From positions 1,488,001 through 1,552,000 of the forward strand of contig OZ271919.1 of NCBI GenBank assembly GCA_965602035.1: a DNA stretch of 64,000 nucleotides, in the 5' to 3' direction. Shown here one piece after another: positions 44,265 through 53,490 of this stretch; within the stretch, counting starts at the first letter, position 1; each line of letters begins with the position of its first letter. Both the position numbers and the translations under genes were made by a program. The notes beneath the pieces are model-generated. The model saw nothing but the letters and a program-made list of their open reading frames with translations, was not told where the DNA came from and made no database searches. This DNA comes from Natronospirillum sp965602035. GTDB taxonomy: Bacteria; Pseudomonadota; Gammaproteobacteria; Pseudomonadales; Natronospirillaceae.

Positions 44265-45515
44265 TCAGAAATTTCGCTTTATCATGTCTTTGAACCGCGA
44301 CCACATGTCTGGTCCTTCAGGCTTGTTATTGACGCGTTTCCGGGTAGCTGAACTTCCCTGACTGTCAAGTTGCTGCAGTCCGTGCAGCAACAAACCGACT
44401 CCGGTTGCGTAGATGGGGCTCTGCACCACATCAGACAGACCGGAGACCCCCTGCGGATATGCCAGTCGAACCGGCATATGAAAGACCTCTTCGGCAAGCT
44501 CGACGGCACCTTCCATCCGGGCCGTTCCACCGGTCAGCACGACGCCGGCCGGGATCAGTTCTTCGTAGCCGCTGCGGCGCAACTCCGCCTGGATCAGTGA
44601 AAACAATTCCTCGTATCGTGGCTCCACGACTTCAGCCAGCGATTGCCGCGACAATTCCCGTGCCGGTCGATCGCCGACGCTCGGTACCTTGATGGTCTCG
44701 TGTGCACCGGCGAGCTGTGCCAGCGCACAGGCGTATTTGACCTTGATCTCTTCGGCATGCTGCGTCGGTGTGGCAAACGCCATGGCGATATCGTTGGTCA
44801 CCTGGTCGCCGGCGATCGGAATCACGGACGTGTGCTTGATCGAGCCTTCCGTGAAGATGGCCATGTCCGTGGTGCCGCCACCGATGTCGACCATGCAGAC
44901 GCCCAGCTCTTTCTCGTCCTCGGTGAGAACCGCGTAGCTGGAAGCGAGTTGCTCCAGAATGATCTGCTCGACTTCGAGCCCGCAGCGACGCACGCACTTT
45001 TCAATGTTCTGGACCGCGTTCTCCGCCGCCGTGACCAGATGGACCTTGGCCTCCAGTCGCACACCGGACATACCGAACGGCTCCTTGATCCCCTCCTGGT
45101 TATCCACCAGGTATTCCTGTGGCAGGATGTGCAGGATTTTCTGATCCGCCGGTATCGCCACGGCCTGAGCTGCATCTATTACCCGTTCGACATCCGGCGC
45201 CTGCACTTCCTTGTCCCGTATCGCGACGATGCCGTGCGAATTCAGACTGCGGATATGGCTGCCGGCGATGCCGACATGCACGGAATGAATGTCGCAGCCG
45301 GACATCAGCTCGGCTTCCTCGATCGCCCGCTGGATCGACTGCACGGTGGATTCAATATTCACCACCACACCCTTTTTCATGCCGTGTGCCGGGTGCGACC
45401 CGAGACCCACGACTTCCAGACCGCCTTCCGCTGTCACCATTCCGACAATCGCTACCACCTTTGAGGTACCGATATCGAGGCTGACGATCAACTCTCCCTT
45501 GTGGGGCGAACTCAT
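44265..45515 (-). CDS. ftsA: cell division actin-like protein FtsA
   Basis: Membrane-binding actin homologue that tethers FtsZ. Nucleotide motifs are VSLDIGTSKVVAIVG, CMVDIGGGTTDMAIFTEGSI and LTGGTARMEGAVELAEEVF; the C-terminal amphipathic helix MWSRFKDMIKRNF attaches it to the membrane. 416 residues from ATG 45515, with AGGAG upstream and an ATGA overlap with the ftsQ stop. Confidence 0.98.
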   Translation of the reverse strand: MSSPHKGELIVSLDIGTSKVVAIVGMVTAEGGLEVVGLGSHPAHGMKKGVVVNIESTVQSIQRAIEEAELMSGCDIHSVHVGIAGSHIRSLNSHGIVAIRDKEVQAPDVERVIDAAQAVAIPADQKILHILPQEYLVDNQEGIKEPFGMSGVRLEAKVHLVTAAENAVQNIEKCVRRCGLEVEQIILEQLASSYAVLTEDEKELGVCMVDIGGGTTDMAIFTEGSIKHTSVIPIAGDQVTNDIAMAFATPTQHAEEIKVKYACALAQLAGAHETIKVPSVGDRPARELSRQSLAEVVEPRYEELFSLIQAELRRSGYEELIPAGVVLTGGTARMEGAVELAEEVFHMPVRLAYPQGVSGLSDVVQSPIYATGVGLLLHGLQQLDSQGSSATRKRVNNKPEGPDMWSRFKDMIKRNF

Positions 45516-46288
45516 GCTGTATCTCCTGATTCCCAAGCAACCGCCACCGCGAACTGGTAGCGAGCATCAATGCGCACAAGGCGGCGCGTCGTATCGTTCT
45601 GCGCCACCGATTCGAGCACCTGCGCAGCGCGCCGGGCTCTTTCCAACAGATTTTTCTGCCCGAGTCGTACACTGACACCTTCTACCAGCTGTAACTCCCA
45701 GGCCCCCCGCTCTGCCAGGCTCAGCTCAACGATTGCAGTATCGATGTGGCTGAATATCCGGCTGAACCAGAGGTAGTGATTCATGACCCGCTCCGACTGG
45801 CCCTCCGGGCCCCGCAACCAGGCGAGATTGATGTCCGGCATCGACGCCGGCTTAAAGGCCTCGCCGCGGTTGTTGAGCAATGCGTTGTCGTTCCAGCGGG
45901 CCAACGGTACCTGCTCCGTCACAGTCAGCCGTATCTGCCGGGGCCACTGACGCTCCACCCGGACGCGATCGACCCACGGCAGTTGCTCAACAGACCGCTG
46001 AATGTCGCTGAGCGACAGGTCCCAGAACCCCTGCCCGCGGAACGGTGCCACGGCTTCGTCCAGGTCGGCCGCTTCCAGATATACCCACTCACCTGACCAG
46101 GCCCAGTCAACGGTGCCGGGTTCTGACTGGGGCCACCAGCGAAGCCCGGCAAGCACCAGAGTCACGGAACACAGCGCAACGCCGGAGGACACCCATACCC
46201 AGCGCGGCAGCCGCAGTGACGGCAACGTTATCGACGACGGCCGAAAGCGTGGCCATTGGCGACGGGGTGTAGCACCGTGGCGCGTCAT
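45512..46288 (-). CDS. ftsQ: cell division protein FtsQ
   Basis: Bitopic divisome protein bridging FtsK and FtsL-FtsB. A cytoplasmic Arg/Pro-rich tail (about 1-30), one membrane helix (about 32-52, VWVSSGVALCSVTLVLAGL), a POTRA domain (FWDLSLSDIQRSVEQLPWVD, then VRVERQWPRQIRLTVTEQVP) and the beta domain follow. 258 residues from ATG 46288, which overlaps the ddlB stop as ATGA. An in-frame extension to 46468 lies in ddlB and is rejected. Confidence 0.94.
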   Translation of the reverse strand: MTRHGATPRRQWPRFRPSSITLPSLRLPRWVWVSSGVALCSVTLVLAGLRWWPQSEPGTVDWAWSGEWVYLEAADLDEAVAPFRGQGFWDLSLSDIQRSVEQLPWVDRVRVERQWPRQIRLTVTEQVPLARWNDNALLNNRGEAFKPASMPDINLAWLRGPEGQSERVMNHYLWFSRIFSHIDTAIVELSLAERGAWELQLVEGVSVRLGQKNLLERARRAAQVLESVAQNDTTRRLVRIDARYQFAVAVAWESGDTA

Positions 46289-47214
46289 ACCTGCCTCCCG
46301 ACCAGCCCGAGGATTCGATGAATCAGAGTCGCGAAATCCATACCCACCGCCTTGGCGGCCATGGGGACAAGGCTGTGATCCGTCAGCCCGGGCAGTGTGT
46401 TTACCTCCAGCAGCCACCACTGATGCGCCTGGTCGCGCATGAGATCCACGCGGCCCCAGCCGCGACAACCGACCGACTCAAACGCCTGTCGCGACAGCGC
46501 CTGCACCTCAGCCTCGGCACTTGCATCCAGGCCCGACGGCAGGTCATACCGGGTGTCGTGGCGCTCATATTTTGCGGCGTAATCATAGAAGCCCGTACTG
46601 GCCTGCATCCGGATACTGGGCAATTCAGCACCGTCGAGCAGACTGACCGTATATTCCGGGCCATCAATGAACCGTTCGGCCAGGACCTGGCTATTGAATT
46701 CGCTGGCGGTGCGATAACCGGCCAGTACCTGCTCCCGTGTCCGGGCAATCGATATGCCGAGACTCGACCCTTCCAGCGCCGGCTTCAGAACGACGGGGCC
46801 CAGCTCGTCGAATGCCGCTGCCGCGTCGTTCTCACTGGCCAGGACACGGGCCGGTGGAGTAGGCAGCCCCATACCCTGCCAGATCGCTTTGGTGAGGCGC
46901 TTGTCCATGCCGACGGCGGAAGCCGCTACACCGCTTCCCGTGTAGGGAATCCCGAGCTCTTCGAGCACAGCTTGCATGTGGCCGTCTTCGCCACCCCGGC
47001 CATGCAGCGCGATAAACGCGATATCGGGTCGCTTCGTGCTCAGCGCCTGCCAGTAGGGCTCACCGGTGTCGAGGCCAACCACATCGGCACCCTGCTGTTG
47101 CAGGCAGGTCAACACGGCTTCTCCCGAGCGCAGCGATACGGCACGCTCGGCAGAGCGGCCGCCGTAGAGCACAGCAATGCGGCCGAATTGTGCGAAGTCC
47201 AGGGCTGCTGTCAT
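46285..47214 (-). CDS. ddlB: D-alanine--D-alanine ligase
   Basis: ATP-grasp ligase making the D-Ala-D-Ala of the stem peptide. 309 residues. Visible blocks: AVLYGGRSAERAVSLRSGEA near the start, FIALHGRGGEDGHMQAVLEE, PVVLKPALEGSSLGISIART and the metal-binding WLLEVNTLPGLTDHSLVP. ATG overlaps the murC stop. Confidence 0.97.
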   Translation of the reverse strand: MTAALDFAQFGRIAVLYGGRSAERAVSLRSGEAVLTCLQQQGADVVGLDTGEPYWQALSTKRPDIAFIALHGRGGEDGHMQAVLEELGIPYTGSGVAASAVGMDKRLTKAIWQGMGLPTPPARVLASENDAAAAFDELGPVVLKPALEGSSLGISIARTREQVLAGYRTASEFNSQVLAERFIDGPEYTVSLLDGAELPSIRMQASTGFYDYAAKYERHDTRYDLPSGLDASAEAEVQALSRQAFESVGCRGWGRVDLMRDQAHQWWLLEVNTLPGLTDHSLVPMAAKAVGMDFATLIHRILGLVGRQV

Positions 47215-48662
47215 GACGATGCCTCCCTGAAACCGAGCTGGCGATCGGCCAGTTGAATGGCAAGCGCCCCGATATCGCCGGCTCCCTGAGCGATGACCAG
47301 ATCACCATCGGAGAGCAGATTGGGCAGCACTTCGAAGACTTCGTCGCGCCCCGAAACGAATACCGGCTCTATTTCGCCACGTTGGCGAATGCTTCTGGCC
47401 AGGGCCCGGCCATCGATCCCCGGTATCGGCTCTTCGCCGGCACTGTAGACATCCAGCAATACAAGCACGTCGACCTGTGACAACACACGCACGAAGTCTT
47501 CATAGAGATCACGCGTGCGGCTGAACCGATGCGGCTGGAACACCACCACCAGCCGGCGATCCGGCCAGCCACGGCGTGCGGCCTCTATGGTTACTTCAAG
47601 CTCGCGCGGATGATGACCGTAGTCATCCACCAGCATGACATCGCCAACCGGTGTGCGGAATTCGCCGCGCACCTGAAAACGACGTCCGACGCCTTCAAAA
47701 CGCTCCAGTGCATGTACGATGGATGCATCGTCGAGACCTTCCTCGCACGCCATTGCGATGGTAGCAGTGGCGTTCAGCACGTTGTGCCAGCCCGGCATGC
47801 GTACGGTGACATCCAGCGCCCGCTCGCGGCCCGGGCGGTACACTGAAAAGGACGTGCTGTAAGCGCGTGGCACAACATTGACAATGCGGTAGTCAGCATC
47901 CTCGGAAAAACCGTAGGTAACGGACGGCCGGTTCACTCTGGGTATGATCTCACGGACGTGCGGGTCGTCCGCACAGAGAATCGCCAGCCCGTAGAACGGC
48001 AGGTTGTGCAGAAAACGCACGAAAGCATCCTGCACCTGGGCAAACTCACCCCCGTACGTGTCCATATGATCCGCGTCGATGTTGGTTACGATCGCCACCA
48101 TGGGCTGCAGATGCAGGAACGACGCATCACTTTCATCCGCCTCGGCGACCAGATACCGGGATGTCCCGAGCCGTGCGTTGGCGCCGGCGCTGTTGAGCAG
48201 ACCACCTATGACAAAGGTCGGGTCCAGGCCCGCCTCGCCCAGCACAGTGGCTGCAAGACTGGTTGTCGTGGTCTTGCCGTGGGTACCGGCGACGGCGATA
48301 CCATGACGGAAGCGCATCAGTTCCGCGAGCATCTCGGCACGGGGAACGACCGGTATGCGGTGTTCATGAGCGGCCTTCACCTCAGGATTGTCCGTGCTGA
48401 CTGCCGTGGAGGTGACCACCACATGGGCCTGAGCCACGTTGTCCGCGCTGTGTCCGATAGTCACGGTAATACCAAGCGACTCGAGGCGCTGCGTCACCGG
48501 TGATGTCCGGATATCAGAGCCGCTCACTGTGTAGCCCTGGTTGGCCAGTACCTCTGCAATTCCGGACATACCGGCACCGCCGATGCCGACAAAATGAATA
48601 TGCCGTATCCGGCGCATTCCGGGTGCCTCATAGGGCGCAGTATTGCCTGTTCCCTGCGTCAT
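47211..48662 (-). CDS. murC: UDP-N-acetylmuramate--L-alanine ligase
   Basis: First cytoplasmic Mur ligase, adding L-Ala to UDP-MurNAc. Starts with the HFVGIGGAGMSGIAEVLANQ loop; the ATP motif is VAGTHGKTTTTSLAATVL. 483 residues. VDDYGHHPRELEVTIEAAR and VVFQPHRFSRTRDLYEDFV mark the C-terminal domain. Overlaps murG by ATGA. Confidence 0.98.
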   Translation of the reverse strand: MTQGTGNTAPYEAPGMRRIRHIHFVGIGGAGMSGIAEVLANQGYTVSGSDIRTSPVTQRLESLGITVTIGHSADNVAQAHVVVTSTAVSTDNPEVKAAHEHRIPVVPRAEMLAELMRFRHGIAVAGTHGKTTTTSLAATVLGEAGLDPTFVIGGLLNSAGANARLGTSRYLVAEADESDASFLHLQPMVAIVTNIDADHMDTYGGEFAQVQDAFVRFLHNLPFYGLAILCADDPHVREIIPRVNRPSVTYGFSEDADYRIVNVVPRAYSTSFSVYRPGRERALDVTVRMPGWHNVLNATATIAMACEEGLDDASIVHALERFEGVGRRFQVRGEFRTPVGDVMLVDDYGHHPRELEVTIEAARRGWPDRRLVVVFQPHRFSRTRDLYEDFVRVLSQVDVLVLLDVYSAGEEPIPGIDGRALARSIRQRGEIEPVFVSGRDEVFEVLPNLLSDGDLVIAQGAGDIGALAIQLADRQLGFREASS

Positions 48663-49744
48663 CGGGCGGCCTCCCAGTAGCGTTGTAGTGCATGTACGAC
48701 GGCCTCGGTAGCACTCGGGTATGCAACCCGTCGTGCCGCCTCCGCCCAGGAAGACAGTCTTTCAGTCGTAAGCGCTTCGGTCAGCGACGCCGCCAGGGTA
48801 TCCTCCGTCAGTTCAGATTGCGGCAGAACTCGGGCTGCGTGCGCGTCGACCAGCAGAGCCGCATTTCTGGTCTGATGGTCATCGATGGCAAAGGGGAACG
48901 GCACCAGCAAGGACCCCACGCCGACCACCGCCAGCTCGGCGACCGTCAAGGCGCCAGCTCGGGCGACCACGAGGTCGGCCCAGGCGAGCGCTTCAGCCAT
49001 GTCGTCAACGAAGGGCACAACCGATGCTTTGATTCCGGCATCAGAATAGGCCTGCTCCGCTACTTCAAGGTGCGCACGCCCGGATTGATGTCGCACCTCG
49101 GGTTGCTGCTCGGGTGCCAGCCTGCCAATGGCCCGTGGCAGCAGACGATTCAGCGCCAGAGCACCCTGGCTGCCGCCGAGCACCAGCAGGCGCAGGGGAT
49201 CATGGTGCCCTGTGTTCCTCTCTGCCGGCGGGGGTAGCTCCGTCAGGTCAGCCCGAACGGGGTTACCGACCACGCGCACATCGGAACGCTCTGTCAGTAC
49301 CCCGGGGTAGGCAGTCAGTACCTGATCGGCCCACCGGGCCAGCCAGCGATTGGTCGTCCCGGCCACGGCATTCTGTTCATGAATCACCAAAGGGCGCCGC
49401 AGCATCCGCGCTGCCACGCCCCCCGGGCCGGCCGCAAAGCCGCCCATTCCGAGTACGGCGTCCGGGCGCCACCTACGCATCAGGCGCACGGCCTGCCAGA
49501 CAGCATGAGCCAGCCGGGCGGGTGCAGTCAGTTTTGACCAGGGGCCTTTGCCGCGCACACCGCCGACGTCCAGATGGTGCAGGGTAAAGCCGGCCGCCGG
49601 CACAACGTCGTTTTCGATACCACGTGCCGTGCCGACCCAGGCTACTGACACGCCTCGATGCCGGAGGGCGTGCGCTACCGCCAGCGCCGGGAATACATGG
49701 CCGCCTGTGCCACCGGCCATTATCAGAACGCGAGGAGCCGTCAT
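48659..49744 (-). CDS. murG: lipid II synthase MurG (GlcNAc transferase)
   Basis: Membrane-associated glycosyltransferase that converts lipid I to lipid II. The N-terminal loop is LIMAGGTGGHVFPALAVAHA, the second glycine loop LVLGGSQGALALNRLLP, and the acceptor region includes IHEQNAVAGTTNRWLARWAD. 361 residues from ATG 49744, which overlaps the ftsW stop as ATGA; the longer frame to 49957 lies in ftsW. Confidence 0.97.
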   Translation of the reverse strand: MTAPRVLIMAGGTGGHVFPALAVAHALRHRGVSVAWVGTARGIENDVVPAAGFTLHHLDVGGVRGKGPWSKLTAPARLAHAVWQAVRLMRRWRPDAVLGMGGFAAGPGGVAARMLRRPLVIHEQNAVAGTTNRWLARWADQVLTAYPGVLTERSDVRVVGNPVRADLTELPPPAERNTGHHDPLRLLVLGGSQGALALNRLLPRAIGRLAPEQQPEVRHQSGRAHLEVAEQAYSDAGIKASVVPFVDDMAEALAWADLVVARAGALTVAELAVVGVGSLLVPFPFAIDDHQTRNAALLVDAHAARVLPQSELTEDTLAASLTEALTTERLSSWAEAARRVAYPSATEAVVHALQRYWEAAR

Positions 49745-50958
49745 ACTGTGCCCTCCCCAGCGCGCTCTGTGGCACCGCCCGGACGCGCTTCCAGCGCCGC
49801 TCGCGCGACCAGGCCCAACATGGCGAAACTGACCAGCAGACTGGAGCCCCCGTAACTGAGAAACGGCAGCGTCAGGCCCTTGGTTGGCAGCAGCCCGATA
49901 CTGACACCGATATTGGTAAAGGTCTGCAACCCGAGAACCAGCAATACGCCGAAACACAGATAGGCGGCAAACGGATGCTCGGACTGCTCAGCCCGACGCC
50001 CGATCACGCCGATACGAATCAGCAGACCCGCATACAGGGCGATAACCACGAGGGCACCGACCAATCCCAGTTCCTCGGCCACAATGGCCATAATAAAATC
50101 AGTGTGCGCCTCGGGCAGATAGAACAGCTTCTGCAGACTGTTGCCGAGACCCGCACCAAACCATTCACCACGACCGACGGCAATAAGTGATTGCGTCAAC
50201 TGGTAACTGGCGCCGTAGACATTTTCTTCGGCCCAGGGATCCAGAAAAGACAACAATCGCTGAACCCGATAGGTCTGGTTGACCGCCATCAGCGCCGTCG
50301 TTATTCCTGCCACGATCACGGTGGCAAAAAACTGGCCCGGCCTTACACCACCCAGAAACATCATGGCCATCAATGTGGCAGTCAGTATGACCACGGATCC
50401 GAAATCCGGCTGGGCCAACAGCAACATGGTGACAATCGACACGACTGCCAGTGGCTTGAGAAATCCGCGGTAGCGCGTTCTCACTTCTTCCCGGCGGCGC
50501 ACCAGATAGCCGGCCACATAGACGATCAGCGCAATCTTCATGGCTTCACTGGGCTGAACGGTCATGATCCGCAGATCGATCCAGCGCGAAGAGCCATTCA
50601 CTTCCCGTCCGAGCCCCGGAACAAACACCAGCACCAGACCGGCAATACCCAGCAGAAGAAGTGCACCGCTCCAGCGATACCAGAAAGTCAGCGGTATGCG
50701 GCTGATAGCGAGAAACACGACGGCACCCAATGTCAGATAAACCGCATGTCGGACCACTATGGCCAGCGAATTTCCGTATTGTGCGGCCGAGAACTCGAGC
50801 GACGCAGAGGTAATCATGAGCGAGCCGAACGCGGTGAGCGTCAGCAACAGCCCGGCCAGCCATGGGTCCAGTTGCAGGCCCGGGCCGCCGGAGGAAGCGC
50901 CTGAAACACGTCTGAGCTGGTCCTGCAGTGAGGTTGCGACGCCGGATAAAACCGTCAT
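49741..50958 (-). CDS. ftsW: divisome SEDS glycosyltransferase FtsW
   Basis: Septal peptidoglycan polymerase working with FtsI. 405 residues, about ten membrane helices. Blocks: GSLMITSASLEFSAAQYGNS, GSSRWIDLRIMTVQPSEAMK, AEENVYGASYQLTQSLIAVG, LPEAHTDFIMAIVAEELGLV and GLTLPFLSYGGSSLLVSFAM. Overlaps murD by ATGA. Paralogue of rodA in this window. Confidence 0.97.
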   Translation of the reverse strand: MTVLSGVATSLQDQLRRVSGASSGGPGLQLDPWLAGLLLTLTAFGSLMITSASLEFSAAQYGNSLAIVVRHAVYLTLGAVVFLAISRIPLTFWYRWSGALLLLGIAGLVLVFVPGLGREVNGSSRWIDLRIMTVQPSEAMKIALIVYVAGYLVRRREEVRTRYRGFLKPLAVVSIVTMLLLAQPDFGSVVILTATLMAMMFLGGVRPGQFFATVIVAGITTALMAVNQTYRVQRLLSFLDPWAEENVYGASYQLTQSLIAVGRGEWFGAGLGNSLQKLFYLPEAHTDFIMAIVAEELGLVGALVVIALYAGLLIRIGVIGRRAEQSEHPFAAYLCFGVLLVLGLQTFTNIGVSIGLLPTKGLTLPFLSYGGSSLLVSFAMLGLVARAALEARPGGATERAGEGTV

Positions 50959-52355
50959 GGCCGCACCTCCGTGGACGCCTTGCTGGCTGCCAGTTGATTC
51001 ACGCAGGCACGGAACTGGTCGCCGCGGGCCTTGTAGTTCGGGAATTGATCAAGGCTGGCACAGGCGGGCGAAAGGAGTATCCAATCCGGAGGAACCGCTG
51101 CGAGCGCTGCCGCACTGAAGGCCTCGTCCAGTGTGTCAGCGGCAACCCAGGGGACATCGGCGCCGGCACACAGCGCGGTCAATTCGGGACCGGCCGCCCC
51201 GAAACAGTATGCTCGGGCGCGCGCCTCCGCCAGCGCCGAGATCAACGGGCGAAAATCAGCCCCCTTGGCATCACCGCCCAACAGCACATGCATCCGGCCC
51301 TTACATTCCGGCAGCAGGCCGTTCAGCGCAGCGAGTGTGGCGCCGACATTGGTACCTTTGGAGTCATTGATGCAGGTAACACCGCCCGGTTCGCCCACCC
51401 ATTCGCAGCGGTGCGGCAGCCCACGGAAAGACGCGATGGCCGGCGCCACCCGGTCCAACGGCCAGTTCAGCCAGCGGGCAACCGCCAGCGTTGCCAACGC
51501 ATTCAATTGGTTGTGCCGACCCTTGAGTGCCCAGGGCTGATCCCACTGCCACAGGCACTGACCGCCGTGCCAGAGCGTCGCCCCGTTCGCTCCGGGCTCA
51601 AGCGTCACAGCCTCCGGGTGTTCATGCCGGTTTCCGAGCGCATACAGAATGTTCGCCGCTGCGGACGCGTCCGGCCGGGTGGCCGGGTCATCGACATTTA
51701 CCACGGCAGCATCACAGCCCGTAAAGATCCGGTGCTTCGCAGCGCGGTAATCGTCTAAACGCTCGTAGCGGTCCAGATGATCCGGGCTCACATTCAACAC
51801 CATGGCCACATCCGCGTTGAGCGCCTCGACCATTTCAAGTTGAAAACTCGACAACTCGAGAACGGCCAGTTCGTGCGGTGTTACCAGCAGATCAAGCACA
51901 GGGGTGCCGATATTTCCACCGGCGACGGCGTCGATTCCGGCAGCCCGGGCCGCTTCCACGAGCCAGGTAACCACTGTGCTCTTGCCATTGGAACCCGTGA
52001 CCGCAATGATCGGTGCTGACCGATGGCGGCAGTAGGTTGCAACATCGCTCTCCAGGCTGGCTCCGCGCGCCAGTGCACGGGCAATATCAGGGTCCGCGAG
52101 AGGGACACCGGGGCTGACGTATAATTCGGACGCCGAAGCAAACCATTCCGCCGGCCAGCGACCGCAGACCAGATGTTCGTCCGGACAGATCGCCCGGAGT
52201 GCATCCAGATTGGGCGGATCGGTGCGCGAATCAACCACCCGGAACGGTAGCTGTCGGGCATGCAGCCAACGCGCCAGGCTGAGACCAGTGGCCCCCATGC
52301 CCACAACCAGCCGGCTCGCTGCGGCCTGGTTGTTGTTGTCAGCGTTCATGCTCAT
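50955..52355 (-). CDS. murD: UDP-N-acetylmuramoyl-L-alanine--D-glutamate ligase
   Basis: Second Mur ligase, adding D-Glu. Begins with RLVVGMGATGLSLARWLHAR; ATP loop AVTGSNGKSTVVTWLVEAA; CINDSKGTNVGATLAALNGL and VHVLLGGDAKGADF-like (MHVLLGGDAKGADFRPLI) in the C-terminal domain. 466 residues. AGGAAAAGG lies just before ATG 52355. Confidence 0.97.
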   Translation of the reverse strand: MSMNADNNNQAAASRLVVGMGATGLSLARWLHARQLPFRVVDSRTDPPNLDALRAICPDEHLVCGRWPAEWFASASELYVSPGVPLADPDIARALARGASLESDVATYCRHRSAPIIAVTGSNGKSTVVTWLVEAARAAGIDAVAGGNIGTPVLDLLVTPHELAVLELSSFQLEMVEALNADVAMVLNVSPDHLDRYERLDDYRAAKHRIFTGCDAAVVNVDDPATRPDASAAANILYALGNRHEHPEAVTLEPGANGATLWHGGQCLWQWDQPWALKGRHNQLNALATLAVARWLNWPLDRVAPAIASFRGLPHRCEWVGEPGGVTCINDSKGTNVGATLAALNGLLPECKGRMHVLLGGDAKGADFRPLISALAEARARAYCFGAAGPELTALCAGADVPWVAADTLDEAFSAAALAAVPPDWILLSPACASLDQFPNYKARGDQFRACVNQLAASKASTEVRP

Positions 52356-52407
52356 GCCTTTTCCTGTTCTCCTGTAACGGTTCGCCCTGACCGGGCCCTT
52401 GAACCTG

Positions 52408-53490
52408 TCAGCGCAATTTCAATGTGGACAGACCGATCACCACCAGAATGACGGTAATGATCCAGAATCGAACGATAACCCGCGGCTCGGGCCACCCTTT
52501 CAGCTCGTAGTGGTGATGTAACGGCGCCATGCGGAACACCCGCCGGCCGGTCAGTTTGTAGCTGATAACCTGAACGATGACGGACAAAGTTTCGGCCACA
52601 AACACGCCTCCCATGACGAACAGCACTATCTCCTGGCGTGTGATGACCGCAATCACGCCAATGGCGGCACCGAGGGCCAACGCGCCGACGTCACCCATGA
52701 ATATCTGTGCCGGGTAGGTGTTGAACCAGAGAAAACCGAGCCCGGCTCCGACGATGGCGGCACAGAAGACCACCAGCTCACCCGCCCCCGGCACATAGGG
52801 AATCTGCAGATAGTCCGCGAATACAACGTTTCCGCTCGCGTAGGCGAACACACCCAGTGCCCCGCCGACCAGCAGGGTGGGCACGATGGCGAGGCCGTCG
52901 AGGCCATCGGTGAGGTTGACCGCGTTACTGGATCCGACGATCACGAAATACGCCAGCACAATAAAGCCGAAGCCCAACGGAATCAGTACGTCCTTGAAAA
53001 AAGGCACGATCAGCGAGGTCTCGACGGGGTTGACGGCGGTGACGTAGAGCAGAACAGCTGCCGCCAGACCACCCACTGATTGCCAGAAATACTTCCATTT
53101 CGCGGGCAGTCCACGGGCACTGCGCAGAACAACCTTTTTGTAGTCATCCACAAGACCGACCAGCCCGAAGATCAGCGTCACACCGGCGACCACCCAGACG
53201 TAGAGGTTGGTCAGATCAGACCAGAGCAAGCCCGACACCAGGACCGCGACCAGAATCAACACGCCACCCATGGTGGGCGTGCCGGCCTTGGTCAGATGCG
53301 TTTTGGGACCATCGTCCCGGACAGCCTGGCCGACCTGGAATTTCTGTAGCAGGTCGATCATGCGACCGCCGAAGATCAGCAGTAACAACAGCGCCGTCAG
53401 GACACCGAGAATCGCCCGCATGGTCAGGTACTGAACCACGGAAAGCGGAGAAATGACATCAGTCAGTTGGGACGCCAGCCAGTACAGCAT
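52408..53490 (-). CDS. mraY: phospho-MurNAc-pentapeptide transferase MraY
   Basis: Integral membrane enzyme forming lipid I from UDP-MurNAc-pentapeptide and undecaprenyl phosphate. 360 residues. Diagnostic blocks: KAGTPTMGGVLILVAVLVSG, GLVDDYKKVVLRSARGLPAK with the Asp pair, NAVNLTDGLDGLAIVPTLLV and the HHH motif APLHHHYELKGWPEPRVIVR. Its ATG shares one base with the murF stop (TGATG). Confidence 0.98.
   Translation of the reverse strand: MLYWLASQLTDVISPLSVVQYLTMRAILGVLTALLLLLIFGGRMIDLLQKFQVGQAVRDDGPKTHLTKAGTPTMGGVLILVAVLVSGLLWSDLTNLYVWVVAGVTLIFGLVGLVDDYKKVVLRSARGLPAKWKYFWQSVGGLAAAVLLYVTAVNPVETSLIVPFFKDVLIPLGFGFIVLAYFVIVGSSNAVNLTDGLDGLAIVPTLLVGGALGVFAYASGNVVFADYLQIPYVPGAGELVVFCAAIVGAGLGFLWFNTYPAQIFMGDVGALALGAAIGVIAVITRQEIVLFVMGGVFVAETLSVIVQVISYKLTGRRVFRMAPLHHHYELKGWPEPRVIVRFWIITVILVVIGLSTLKLR

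Noticed and set aside
44643..45464. 273-codon plus-strand frame
   Set aside because: Antisense to ftsA; no family features.
46318..47256. 312-codon plus-strand frame
   Set aside because: Antisense shadow of ddlB.
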